Positions 21,087-28,798 of a stretch of 28,798 nt of DNA are shown piece after piece. The translations under genes and the position numbers were made by a program. The notes beneath the pieces are model-generated. The model had not been told where the DNA came from. It saw nothing but the letters and a program-made list of their open reading frames with translations, and did no database searches. The stretch lies in IMG/VR virus record IMGVR_UViG_3300005838_000049, positions 1-28,798 of that record, one strand, 5' to 3'. Each line of letters starts with the position of its first letter. Within the stretch, counting starts at the first letter, position 1. The DNA comes from a virus.

Positions 21087-21715
21087 AATATGTTGTGGAC
21101 ATAGATGGAGTGCTAACTAATGAAACTAAAGGTTGGCAATACCTTGACCGTACTCCAAACAAACGAAACATTGAATTAGTAAATGGGCTCCCTGATGTAA
21201 CATACTTTACTTCTAGATTTTTACAAGATGCTGAAGAGACGAGATATTGGATGCGTCAAAACAAAGTAAAGAATTGGTTACATTCTGCATTTGATAAACC
21301 ACAGTATGATGTTCTTATAGACGACAAGTCTATCCCTGCTCCAATGGAAAACTTAGACGAGTATATGAACTACGATTTGAAGGCAAGCTGTTGGAGGCTA
21401 AAGAAAGGCAGTAACCCTGAGGGAGAAGAACATGATTGTTTCTTTTGTGGACATGGTATAGCAATAGAAAAAGATTGGGAAAAAGATATGTGCCCTGACT
21501 GTGATTTAATCCCATGTACTTCATGTAAGAAATGTTTATGCAATGTCCCTGTCTTGTCTAGGATTACAGTAGCTCGTATTCATAAAAAATATTGCTGTAA
21601 TCTACCTGACTTCATAGGGAAGATTGAACTAGATGGATTTGTAGATATGAATGTAATTAGAAACGCTGAAAAAACTTTATCAAATTGTGCCTGCATTGAG
21701 GGGATACTAGAATGA
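21083..21715 (+). CDS. HAD-like phosphatase with zinc-rich C-terminal domain, 210 aa
   Basis: The HAD core shows DIDGVLTNE (D6, D8), TSRF (43-46) and VLIDDKSI (motif IV, D80/D81). The last 95 residues carry many cysteines: CFFCG (119-123), CPDCD (137-141), CTSCKKCLC (145-153) and CC (171-172), consistent with two zinc sites. That combination is unusual. HAD enzymes are phosphatases or nucleotidases, so it could act on a nucleotide intermediate. Start at ATG 21083 is in an ATGA overlap with the methyltransferase. Confidence 0.75.
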   Translation: MKYVVDIDGVLTNETKGWQYLDRTPNKRNIELVNGLPDVTYFTSRFLQDAEETRYWMRQNKVKNWLHSAFDKPQYDVLIDDKSIPAPMENLDEYMNYDLKASCWRLKKGSNPEGEEHDCFFCGHGIAIEKDWEKDMCPDCDLIPCTSCKKCLCNVPVLSRITVARIHKKYCCNLPDFIGKIELDGFVDMNVIRNAEKTLSNCACIEGILE

Positions 21716-22620
21716 TTATTTACTTAGGGGGAAACGATTATGAGTATCAAGCATCTGGATACAATAAAAAGAGTGAGCCCCCAGCTAGACTGTTCAGTTA
21801 CTTCTATCTTAAGGGGAGTGATAAGAAGCTTAAAGAGTTAAAGAATACTAAAGGTAAAATATTCTTAGACTCTGGAGCGTTCTCTGCCTGGAACTCTAAA
21901 AAAGAGATAGACCTAAAGGAGTATATCAAGTTTGTTAAGAAGCACAAAAATCATATGAACTCTTATGCTGGACTAGATGTAATAGGAGACCCTAAGGCTA
22001 CATTAGTAAACCAGAGGAAGATGGAAAAAGCAAAGTTAAAACCTCTACCATGTTTTCATTATAAGGAAGATGTTAATTATTTGAAAATGTACTTAAAGGA
22101 TCATGATCATATAGCTTTAGGGGGAATGGTTCATGCTAGTAAACGAAAAGGACAGTTATATGCTTGGTTAGATAAAATATTTAGCGAGTACCTTTGTGAT
22201 GATAAAGGGTATCCAAAGGTTAAAGTACATGGATTCGGTATTGCTTCTTTAGATGCTATGTTACGGTATCCTTGGCATAGCATAGACACTACCACATGGG
22301 GTTATGCTAGTAGAATGGGGGAGATAATGGTTCCTAAAATGAGAGAAGGTGATTGGGACTATACTGAGATACCCTCAAGAGTAGCAATGACTGAGACTAC
22401 TACTAAGAAGAAGAACAACTTTGCTAACCTTCCCCCATTGCGAAAGAAACAGGTGACTCAATATTGTATAGACAAAGGGTGGTCGGTTAAGAAGGTAGGC
22501 AAAGACATAGTAGCTAGGGGAGCCATCAACATACAATTTTTCCAAGACTTTGGTGCAAGTGTAGAGTACCCTAAACCAATGGTATTAGATACTGAGGAAA
22601 GGGGGTTTGGTTTAGAATGA
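21712..22620 (+). CDS. dpdA: DpdA-like 7-deazaguanine DNA transglycosylase, copy 1
   Basis: TGT-family enzyme that, in studied phages, swaps guanine in DNA for preQ0 or a related base. It shows the DpdA-type FLDSGAFSAW (D53), SYAGLDVIGDP (84-93), ALGGMVH (135-141), VHGFGIASLD (172-181) and HSIDTTTW with D192, the equivalent of the TGT catalytic aspartate. The zinc cysteines of bacterial TGT are absent, as in DpdA. 302 residues. ATGA overlap with the HAD gene and the second copy. The name reflects the family; substrate is not shown. Confidence 0.85.
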   Translation: MIIYLGGNDYEYQASGYNKKSEPPARLFSYFYLKGSDKKLKELKNTKGKIFLDSGAFSAWNSKKEIDLKEYIKFVKKHKNHMNSYAGLDVIGDPKATLVNQRKMEKAKLKPLPCFHYKEDVNYLKMYLKDHDHIALGGMVHASKRKGQLYAWLDKIFSEYLCDDKGYPKVKVHGFGIASLDAMLRYPWHSIDTTTWGYASRMGEIMVPKMREGDWDYTEIPSRVAMTETTTKKKNNFANLPPLRKKQVTQYCIDKGWSVKKVGKDIVARGAINIQFFQDFGASVEYPKPMVLDTEERGFGLE

Positions 22621-23642
22621 AAATATGGATGGCTGGAGTTACTTCTCTTGTAAGAGAAAAGATTGTGTCTGATATACTGCCTCAAAGGTTATTAAGTTAC
22701 TATTACCTAGGGGCGGTGGAGAATAGTTGTTTAAAGATTATGAAGTACGATGTTGAGAATGATGTTGATATATTTATAGACTCTGGTGCGTTCTCTGCTT
22801 TGGCACAGGGGAAGGAAATTAAACTTGATAATTATATTAAGTTTATAAAAGAGAACGAAGATGATATAGATGTGTATGCTAATCTAGATGTTATAGGGGA
22901 CGCCGAGGCTACATTAGAGAATCAAAAAGAAATGCAAAGAGCAGGACTAACTCCCTTGCCTTGCTTTCACTTTGGTGAGCCTATTAAATTTCTACATCAC
23001 TACCTTGATAACTATGATTATATAGCATTGGGTGGAGTAGCATCTGGAAGTAGAAAGCATACTATGTCTTGGTTGAACGATATGTTTGATAAACATATAT
23101 GTGATTCAGATGGAGAGCCTAAGGTTAAAGTACATGGCTTTGGTATAACAGCATTGGATTGGTTATTGAGATTCCCCTGGTACTCGGTAGATAGTTCGTC
23201 TTGGAATGTTACTGCCAGGGTAGGGAACATATATGTGCCTAAGGTTAAGAACTGTCATTGGGTATACAACCACATCCCTGATGTTATTCCTGTTAGTACA
23301 CAATCATCTAGCTTATCGACTAAGAAACATGCGACTACCTTATCACCTAATAGAAAGAAGCAGATGATGGAGTACTTAGCCCAGAAGGGATATATATTAG
23401 GACAGTCTAAATTTAGAACAGTCTCTGAGGGCTACAAGTTAAAAAAGAAAGAGGCTTGGGCTGATAAAAAGAAAGCTGGAAAGACATTAGTAGAGAAGAA
23501 GACTATTGTAGGGTTAGCAAATGATTACAAAATAAGAGATGGTATTAATGTAGAGTACTTTAAAGATGTGCAGACTTTTTTAAGTGATCACCCTAGAAGG
23601 TTTAAGGCTGAGCACAAAAGAGAAACTTTTAACTTAGAGTGA
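22617..23642 (+). CDS. DpdA-like 7-deazaguanine DNA transglycosylase, copy 2
   Basis: Paralogue of the neighbour, 341 residues. It retains the same key blocks: FIDSGAFSAL (D55), VYANLDVIGDAEATL, ALGGVASG (137-144), KVHGFGITALD and YSVDSSSW with D192. The C-terminus carries an extra basic stretch of about 40 residues (KKKEAWADKKKAGKT...) before the common ending. Both copies keep the catalytic aspartates, so neither looks dead. They may form a heterodimer, as queuine TGT does, or use different sequence contexts or bases. Confidence 0.82.
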   Translation: MKIWMAGVTSLVREKIVSDILPQRLLSYYYLGAVENSCLKIMKYDVENDVDIFIDSGAFSALAQGKEIKLDNYIKFIKENEDDIDVYANLDVIGDAEATLENQKEMQRAGLTPLPCFHFGEPIKFLHHYLDNYDYIALGGVASGSRKHTMSWLNDMFDKHICDSDGEPKVKVHGFGITALDWLLRFPWYSVDSSSWNVTARVGNIYVPKVKNCHWVYNHIPDVIPVSTQSSSLSTKKHATTLSPNRKKQMMEYLAQKGYILGQSKFRTVSEGYKLKKKEAWADKKKAGKTLVEKKTIVGLANDYKIRDGINVEYFKDVQTFLSDHPRRFKAEHKRETFNLE

Positions 23643-23654
23643 AAGGGGAAAGGG

Positions 23655-23837
23655 ATGAAGCAAGAAATACATAATTTGAGTTATATTTATTCAAATTTAG
23701 AAAATGCTATTTTAGAGTTAAGACGATTTGAAAAGCCATTAGAACCTTTACTTACTATCCCTATGAATCAATTAAGAGACGCAAGGAGAAGAGTAGATAA
23801 ATTATTAGATGAAGCTAAAATGAAAGGAGAGCAATGA
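23655..23837 (+). CDS. Small helical hypothetical protein, 60 aa
   Basis: Not recognised. Charged helix (LENAILELRRFEKPLEPLL...QLRDARRRVDKLLDEAKMKG). SD GAAAGGGGAAAGGG upstream; stop overlaps the clamp start (ATGA). Confidence 0.65.
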   Translation: MKQEIHNLSYIYSNLENAILELRRFEKPLEPLLTIPMNQLRDARRRVDKLLDEAKMKGEQ

Positions 23838-24835
23838 ATAAAAAAGAAGTGGTAGAAATACTGCAGGCAGTAAAGCCTGCTCTAGCAAACAAAGAGGTAG
23901 TGGAGCAAACTACAAGCTTCATATTTGCAAACAAAAGGGTATTCACCTTTAATGATGAGGTTATGATATCACACCCTATTGCTTTGAAGATTAAGGGAGC
24001 TGTTCCTGCTAAGGAATTGTTTGGTTTACTTAGTCAGGTAAAGACTGAGGAAGTAAGTATTAAACAAACTGAGAACGAGGTATCTATTGAGGGGGGTACG
24101 TTTAAGGCAGGAATTGCTTTAACAGAGAAAATAACCCTGCCTATAAAAGATATTAAGATATCTGATGGTTGGAAAAAGTTATCTAAGAAGTTCTGCGAGG
24201 CTGTGGAGTTCTGTTTGTTCTCTGCGAGTACTGACTATAGTAAGGTTGCCTTAACTCATATACATGTGAGCAAAGAGGGATTCGTAGAATCTGCAGACAA
24301 CTTCCGTGTAACTAGATACACAGATAAAAGTATTAAAGCCAGTATGCTAATCCCTGTGACTGCGGCTAAAGAATTAGTTAAGTACGAGCCAACTCATTAT
24401 CAGAGGGATAAAGGCTGGATTCATTGTAAGAATAAAGATGATGTTGTCTTTTCTTTTAGAACTCACATTAGTAAGTACCCTGACACGAGTAAAGTATTAA
24501 AGATGAAAGGGGAAGTTATTAAGTTTCCACCTGTGTTAGCTGACTCTTTGAGTAATGCTGAGACACTAAGTAAGGAAGAGATCAATGGGGATAGATTTGT
24601 AACTGTGTCTTTGAAAGGGAAAAAGATGTCAGTTAAGTCAGAGGGTGATGTAGGTTGGTATAAGGATACATTTAATTTGAGAAAGGCGTATGGAAAAGAT
24701 GAGATGTCTTTTGAAATCAACTCCAAGTCCTTTAGAGAAATACTAACACACTTAAAGAAAGGAACAGTGACTCAGAATAAATTGAAGTTTGAGGGTGATA
24801 ATTTTGTTCATGTTGTTATATTGAAAGGGGTATAG
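23834..24835 (+). CDS. dnaN: Sliding clamp (DnaN-like, phage type)
   Basis: Ring that tethers the polymerase to DNA. 333 residues with three repeats of the clamp fold typical in phage beta-clamps. I base this on SFIFANKRVFTFNDEVMISHP, VPAKELFGLLSQVKTEEVSI, FKAGIALTEKITLP and the late VRLKGKKMSVKSEGDVGW, plus the position among replisome genes. Divergent from E. coli DnaN, so a moderately strong call. ATGA overlap with the gene before. Confidence 0.82.
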   Translation: MNKKEVVEILQAVKPALANKEVVEQTTSFIFANKRVFTFNDEVMISHPIALKIKGAVPAKELFGLLSQVKTEEVSIKQTENEVSIEGGTFKAGIALTEKITLPIKDIKISDGWKKLSKKFCEAVEFCLFSASTDYSKVALTHIHVSKEGFVESADNFRVTRYTDKSIKASMLIPVTAAKELVKYEPTHYQRDKGWIHCKNKDDVVFSFRTHISKYPDTSKVLKMKGEVIKFPPVLADSLSNAETLSKEEINGDRFVTVSLKGKKMSVKSEGDVGWYKDTFNLRKAYGKDEMSFEINSKSFREILTHLKKGTVTQNKLKFEGDNFVHVVILKGV

Positions 24836-24837
24836 TT

Positions 24838-25056
24838 ATGTTTAGTATTCAACAAAAAAGAGAAATATCAGAAGCAGTTCAAAAAGCATTAAGGGATACA
24901 AACCACCCTGAGTTACCAGAAGAAGAAATCTGCTTCACTCTTCATGTAGAAGGCAGGGGAGATTTAGGGTATTCTTCTTATGCTGATATTAAAAATAATG
25001 GACAAGTAATGTTCCCAGTCGCTAATCCTCATAATGAAAGTCAGGATAAAAGATGA
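24838..25056 (+). CDS. Hypothetical protein, 72 aa
   Basis: Not recognised. Helical start (QQKREISEAVQKALRDTNHPELPEEE) then a beta-rich part. Two bases separate it from the clamp and four overlap the polymerase exonuclease gene, so it is co-translated with replisome genes. Confidence 0.7.
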   Translation: MFSIQQKREISEAVQKALRDTNHPELPEEEICFTLHVEGRGDLGYSSYADIKNNGQVMFPVANPHNESQDKR

Positions 25057-26234
25057 GAGAGGGATTCTTTGACAAAGAGTTGGAAGAGGCTAAGACATCT
25101 GATTGTACTAAATGCAAGCTCTATCAAAAGTGCAAGTCGCCTAGAATGAAACATAGTGGCAAAGGGGAGAAAGGCATTCTCATTATAGGCGAAGCACCAA
25201 GTTCAACAGAGGATAAGAAAGGGAAAGCTAATGTTGGGCAAGCAGGGAAGATACTGAAACTTGTATTACAAAAGCACGGTATTGATTTACATAAAGATTG
25301 TTGGAAGATCAATGCTGTGTCCTGTAGACCCCCTGAGGGGAAGGAGCCTTCTAAGAATCATATTAAGTGCTGCTTTCCTAGGGTAGAGAAACTAATTAAG
25401 AAAAAGAAACCTCATTTAACATTAGTCCTTGGGGGAGCGGCGCTGAATAGTTTCTTAGGGACTAGACTTAACGAAGCCCCTGGTGGGATAAACAAGTGGA
25501 GAGGTTTTATATGTCCTGATCAAAGATACAAGACATGGATGACTTCTACTTTCCATCCTAGTCACTTGTTATATAATCCTGATGATAAGATACTGCATAA
25601 TATGTTTCGTAGGGATATAGTAGCAGGGTTAAAGAGACTTAATAAAGATCTCCCTAGGTACGGAGATTATAAGATAAACATACATCGAGACGAGGACGAG
25701 CTCATTGCCCTGCTATGCCACATACAACAAAGTGATCCCCCAGAGCTGTTTAGCTTTGACTATGAGACTACGGGGCTAAAGCCGTACGTTAAGGGGCATG
25801 AAATTGTAACATGTGCGTTCCACATTGACAAAGAGACACATGCTTTTAGAATGACTAAGAAAGTCGCAAAGTATTGGAAGAAGATACTGAGGGACAAACA
25901 CATTCCAAAGACAGCACAGAATTTAAAGTTTGAACATCAATGGGGAAGAGTTGTCTTAGGGGTAGTGACTAGAGGTTGGGTGTGGGATACGATGCAAGCT
26001 TCACACATAATAGATAACCGTCAAGGAGTAACAGGATTAAAGTTTCAAGCCTATGCTAATTTTGGACAAGAGGATTACAGTTCGCATCTAGATAAGTTTA
26101 TTAAAACAAAGAAGGACGTGGAGTTTAATAAGATTCACAAAGCCCCTATCAAAGATGTATTACAATACAATGGTATGGACGCTGTGATAGAACATTATTT
26201 AGCTATTAAGCAGATGAAGGAGTTAATTAAATGA
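25053..26234 (+). CDS. UDG domain fused to 3'-5' exonuclease of DNA polymerase A
   Basis: Residues 15-200 form a family 4-like uracil-DNA glycosylase: iron-sulfur cysteines C18, C21, C91 and C106/C107, motif GEAPSSTED (46-54), and HPS (168-170). Residues 225-390 form the DEDDy proofreading exonuclease: D236-x-E238 (DYETTGL), N290-LKFE, and Y372-NGMD376. The polymerase domain is absent here and is encoded by the separate gene at 26386. The UDG domain could be catalytic or only a uracil sensor; the usual D/E water-activating position is GEAPSSTED. ATGA overlaps at both ends. Confidence 0.88.
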   Translation: MREGFFDKELEEAKTSDCTKCKLYQKCKSPRMKHSGKGEKGILIIGEAPSSTEDKKGKANVGQAGKILKLVLQKHGIDLHKDCWKINAVSCRPPEGKEPSKNHIKCCFPRVEKLIKKKKPHLTLVLGGAALNSFLGTRLNEAPGGINKWRGFICPDQRYKTWMTSTFHPSHLLYNPDDKILHNMFRRDIVAGLKRLNKDLPRYGDYKINIHRDEDELIALLCHIQQSDPPELFSFDYETTGLKPYVKGHEIVTCAFHIDKETHAFRMTKKVAKYWKKILRDKHIPKTAQNLKFEHQWGRVVLGVVTRGWVWDTMQASHIIDNRQGVTGLKFQAYANFGQEDYSSHLDKFIKTKKDVEFNKIHKAPIKDVLQYNGMDAVIEHYLAIKQMKELIK

Positions 26235-26389
26235 GTTTTAAACACGACGTAGTCTGTAAGGATTGTAATTGGGCAGGGGTTGTATTCGATCTTCAAAAAG
26301 ATGAAGACGGTAGTTCTTGTATCTGCCCAAAATGCCATAGCACAAATATAGAAGAGACTGTAAAGAACAAGGAGAAGTATTCTGAATGA
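26231..26389 (+). CDS. Zinc-ribbon protein, 52 aa
   Basis: Runs ATG 26231 to TGA 26387-26389. C9-x2-C12 (CKDC) and C32-x2-C35 (CPKC) make a rubredoxin/zinc-ribbon pattern. It overlaps both neighbours by four bases and is placed exactly between the exonuclease and polymerase genes. It may bridge the two subunits or be an accessory factor. Confidence 0.75.
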   Translation: MSFKHDVVCKDCNWAGVVFDLQKDEDGSSCICPKCHSTNIEETVKNKEKYSE

Positions 26390-27705
26390 ATAAACAAGCC
26401 TATAAACTTATGCACGAAGGAACACTAGCATTTGCTGACATGGAGTCTAATGGTATTAGGGTAGATACTGCATACTGCAAAAAGCAAATGAAAGACATAG
26501 ATAAAAAGATACAGCATCTAGAGAACAAGTTAGACAAGACAAGGGAGCTGAAGAAGTGGCATAAGGTATATGGTCATGAATTTAATCTAGACTCCAATGA
26601 CCAACTGAAAGATATATTGTTTATGCACTTAGGCATTGAGCCCCCTCAACGAACTAAGAAGGGGAACCCCTCTGTCGATGCGGCAAGCTTACATCTTATT
26701 GACTCTGAAATAACCAAACCATTAATACAATGGCGACAATTAAAGAAGATGAACAATACCTATTTGAAAAACATAATAGGGCAAAGTGTCAACGGTAGAC
26801 TGCACCCTTTCTTTAATTTAAATAAGGTTGTGACTTACAGATCTAGTAGTGATTCTCCTAACTTCCAAAACATGCCTATCAGAGATCCATACATGGGGAA
26901 GATAATTAGACAAGCATTTATTCCAAGTGATGGTGGTTGGATAGGGGGATTAGACTATGCAGGTATAGAACTATCTATTGCAGGGTGTAATAGTAGGGAC
27001 CCTGTTCTCATAGATAACTTCACAACTATCCATAAAACGATGGCGGCTATGCTGTATGACTTGGAGTTAGATCAGGTGACTAAAGATGTGCGTTACTGTG
27101 GGAAAAATAACTTTGTTTTCCCTGAGCTGTATGGTAGTTGGTATAAGCCTTGTGCCTTTACTTTGTTAGCCTCTATAAAAGAAATGAAGTTAAAGAGAGT
27201 TGATGGAGTAGGAATAAGGAAACATTTAAAGCAACAGGGCTTGGGAGATACTGAAGACTTTATACAGCATGTTAAAGAAGTGGAAGAGTGGTTTTGGAAT
27301 ACTTATCATGTTCATAAAAAGTGGCAGAAGAAGTGGTTAGCTGATTATGCGAAAAAGGGATACATTGAAATGCTCACAGGGTTTCAATGCGGGGGGCAAC
27401 TTAGTACAAACAAATTATTGAACTATGCTAATCAGGGTCCCGCATTCCATTGCTTACTATGGAGTATCGTACGTATGAATAAGTGGTTAAAGAAATATAA
27501 AATGAAGAGCATGGTCATAGGGCAAATACATGATGACATGGTCATGGACATTAATGGAAAGGAGAAAGATGATGTCTTACACAAGGCTAAGGAGATAATG
27601 TGCGAAGAGATTAAGAAAGATTGGAAGTGGATTATTACTCCTCTGGAGATAGAGGCTGAATTCTCTGAGGTTAATTGGTTTGAGAAAAAGGAGATTAAGA
27701 TATGA
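26386..27705 (+). CDS. DNA polymerase family A, polymerase domain only
   Basis: 439 residues with palm, fingers and thumb but no exonuclease. The beginning (LMHEGTLAFADMESNGIRVD) equals the point right after the exonuclease in one-piece phage PolA. Motif A is LDYAGIELS (D190), motif B RYCGKNNFVFPELYG (R236, K240, Y249-G250), motif C GQIHDDMVMD (H382-D383-D384). The template-binding RSSSDSPNFQNMP (152-164) is also present. Motif B has one more residue than in E. coli Pol I, so the position equivalent to F762 needs an alignment. Probably forms a complex with the preceding UDG-exonuclease. Confidence 0.93.
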   Translation: MNKQAYKLMHEGTLAFADMESNGIRVDTAYCKKQMKDIDKKIQHLENKLDKTRELKKWHKVYGHEFNLDSNDQLKDILFMHLGIEPPQRTKKGNPSVDAASLHLIDSEITKPLIQWRQLKKMNNTYLKNIIGQSVNGRLHPFFNLNKVVTYRSSSDSPNFQNMPIRDPYMGKIIRQAFIPSDGGWIGGLDYAGIELSIAGCNSRDPVLIDNFTTIHKTMAAMLYDLELDQVTKDVRYCGKNNFVFPELYGSWYKPCAFTLLASIKEMKLKRVDGVGIRKHLKQQGLGDTEDFIQHVKEVEEWFWNTYHVHKKWQKKWLADYAKKGYIEMLTGFQCGGQLSTNKLLNYANQGPAFHCLLWSIVRMNKWLKKYKMKSMVIGQIHDDMVMDINGKEKDDVLHKAKEIMCEEIKKDWKWIITPLEIEAEFSEVNWFEKKEIKI

Positions 27706-27932
27706 AAGTATATGTAACCATGTTAGAAGATAGACATGTAGACGTAGATGTATTTTTATTTACAACACAAATACCAGCACTCCTTAAAGCTCAAGAACTT
27801 CTTGATAAGTATAATAGAGGGGGAGAAATAAAAGCTGAAAAACCAGATGAAGAATTTGCAAGTCATATTTGGTATTATGGCTCAGAAGGTGATTTAGTAA
27901 GAGTGATGGAAAAGGAGGTGATAGGAATATAA
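27702..27932 (+). CDS. Hypothetical protein, 76 aa
   Basis: Not recognised. Beta-alpha start (KVYVTMLEDRHVDVDVFLFTTQIPALLKAQELLDKY), then an acidic tail. ATGA overlap with the polymerase and a one-base overlap with the clamp loader. Confidence 0.7.
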   Translation: MKVYVTMLEDRHVDVDVFLFTTQIPALLKAQELLDKYNRGGEIKAEKPDEEFASHIWYYGSEGDLVRVMEKEVIGI

Positions 27933-28798
27933 TGCTACATACAAAACATAGACCACAAGACTTTAAAGAAGTGATAGGGAATAAACATATAGTCGAAAGT
28001 TTAGAATCCTTATTCGACGATGGAAAAAGTGTAGCACATACATTCTTATTCCATGGCCCATCAGGGTGTGGGAAGACTACATTTGCTAGAATTATAGCCA
28101 GTAAACTAAACTGCTCTGAGTTTGACTTCGTTGAGATTAATGCTGGCAACAATAGAGGGATAGGTACGGCTAGGGAAGTATTAAAGACAGTAGAGTATAA
28201 ACCGATGCAAGGGGATACGAAAGTTATATTGTTAGACGAAGTTCACCAGACAACTAAAGACTTCCAGAATGCCCTGTTGAAAATACTTGAAGACACCCCT
28301 AGACACGCTTATTTTATTCTTTGTACTACTGACCCTAGGAAACTACTAACAACAATAAGAAACAGATGTGTAACTTACGAAGTAGAACCGCTAGGGAGAA
28401 AAAACTTAACAAAGCTTCTTAATCAAATAGTGAAGAAAGAGGGCGGTAAATTAAAAGATGAAGTGGCTGACAAGCTCGTTAAGAAAGCTGAGGGGTGTCC
28501 TAGACAATTACTTGTATTACTCCAGCAAGTAATAAACATGTCTGAGAAAAACCAACTTAAGGCTATTAAAACTTTTAAGACACAGGAACAAAAGGTTATA
28601 GACTTATGTAGGGCGATATTAGTTAAGAAGAAATGGGGTGAGATTGCCAAGATACTTAGAGGAATAGATGAAGACCCTGAGTATGTGCGTAGGGCTATCT
28701 TGGGATACATGAATTCAGTAATGTTAAAGAGCGAAGACCCTCATTGTATGATAGCTTATCTGGCATTTAAAGACCCATTCTATGATACAGGGAAAGCT
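27932..28798 (+). CDS. Clamp loader AAA+ ATPase (DnaX/RFC-like), cut by window edge
   Basis: Loads the sliding clamp encoded at 23834. 289 residues are visible and the frame is open at the right edge. Walker A GPSGCGKTT (residues 43-51), Walker B LLDEVH, sensor 1 CTTDPR and RNRC (SRC-box variant) are present. No zinc-binding cysteines of bacterial DnaX are seen in the usual position. ATG 27932 follows AAAGGAGGTGATAGG. Not in the middle of a gene, since the stop of the previous gene overlaps the start (TAATG). Confidence 0.9.
   Translation, partial: MLHTKHRPQDFKEVIGNKHIVESLESLFDDGKSVAHTFLFHGPSGCGKTTFARIIASKLNCSEFDFVEINAGNNRGIGTAREVLKTVEYKPMQGDTKVILLDEVHQTTKDFQNALLKILEDTPRHAYFILCTTDPRKLLTTIRNRCVTYEVEPLGRKNLTKLLNQIVKKEGGKLKDEVADKLVKKAEGCPRQLLVLLQQVINMSEKNQLKAIKTFKTQEQKVIDLCRAILVKKKWGEIAKILRGIDEDPEYVRRAILGYMNSVMLKSEDPHCMIAYLAFKDPFYDTGKA

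Noticed and set aside
1-28798. CRISPR array, integrase, transposase or tRNA genes
   Set aside because: None was seen: no regularly spaced direct repeats with unique spacers, no recombinase motifs, and no T-arm consensus with CCA.

Overview
The window looks like the early/replication half of a tailed double-stranded DNA phage (Caudoviricetes). The DNA is AT-rich and tightly packed, with many ATGA or TAATG start/stop overlaps and strong Shine-Dalgarno sites. No integrase, repressor, tRNA, transposon or CRISPR array was recognised. The host cannot be named from sequence. A Sec-type signal peptide and a Tat-like leader on two minus-strand genes show only that the host is a bacterium with ordinary export pathways.

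Layout. (1) 1-2942, minus strand: packaging/structural edge with terS, a Tat-leader micro-ORF, a DUF1833-like tail protein, terL and a secreted protein cut by the window edge. (2) 2943-3633: a gene-free divergent region. It carries a strong minus-strand promoter for terS and, on the plus strand, a promoter, many helices and a terminator-like end, which together suggest a structured RNA of about 550 nt. (3) 3634-7660: about a dozen small, mostly unknown, often lysine-rich early proteins, with structured intergenic segments at 4960-5008 and 6437-6530. (4) 7657-14817: replication module with an SF2 helicase, a zinc/TOPRIM primase, a HTH replication initiator that carries four 9-bp iterons inside its own gene (candidate origin), and a DnaB-like helicase. 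A promoter with an operator-like dyad and a predicted pseudoknot lies at 10631-10772. (5) 15040-23642: a 7-deazaguanine DNA-modification cassette with its own promoter: queD, queE, a phosphoribosyltransferase-folE fusion, a radical SAM protein, queC, a methyltransferase, a HAD/zinc protein and two tandem DpdA-like base-exchange enzymes. (6) 23655-28798: replisome genes: sliding clamp, a UDG-exonuclease fusion, a zinc-ribbon protein, a polymerase-only family A DNA polymerase and a DnaX-like clamp loader cut by the right edge.

How it works together. FolE, QueD, QueE and QueC would convert GTP to preQ0. The DpdA-like enzymes would exchange it for guanine in phage DNA, which in known phages protects against host restriction. 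No QueF was found, so any derivative beyond preQ0 would have to come from the radical SAM protein, the methyltransferase or genes outside the window. Candidates for undescribed biology are the 550-nt RNA, the pseudoknotted leader, the iterons within the initiator gene and the undefined tailoring enzymes of the modification cassette.
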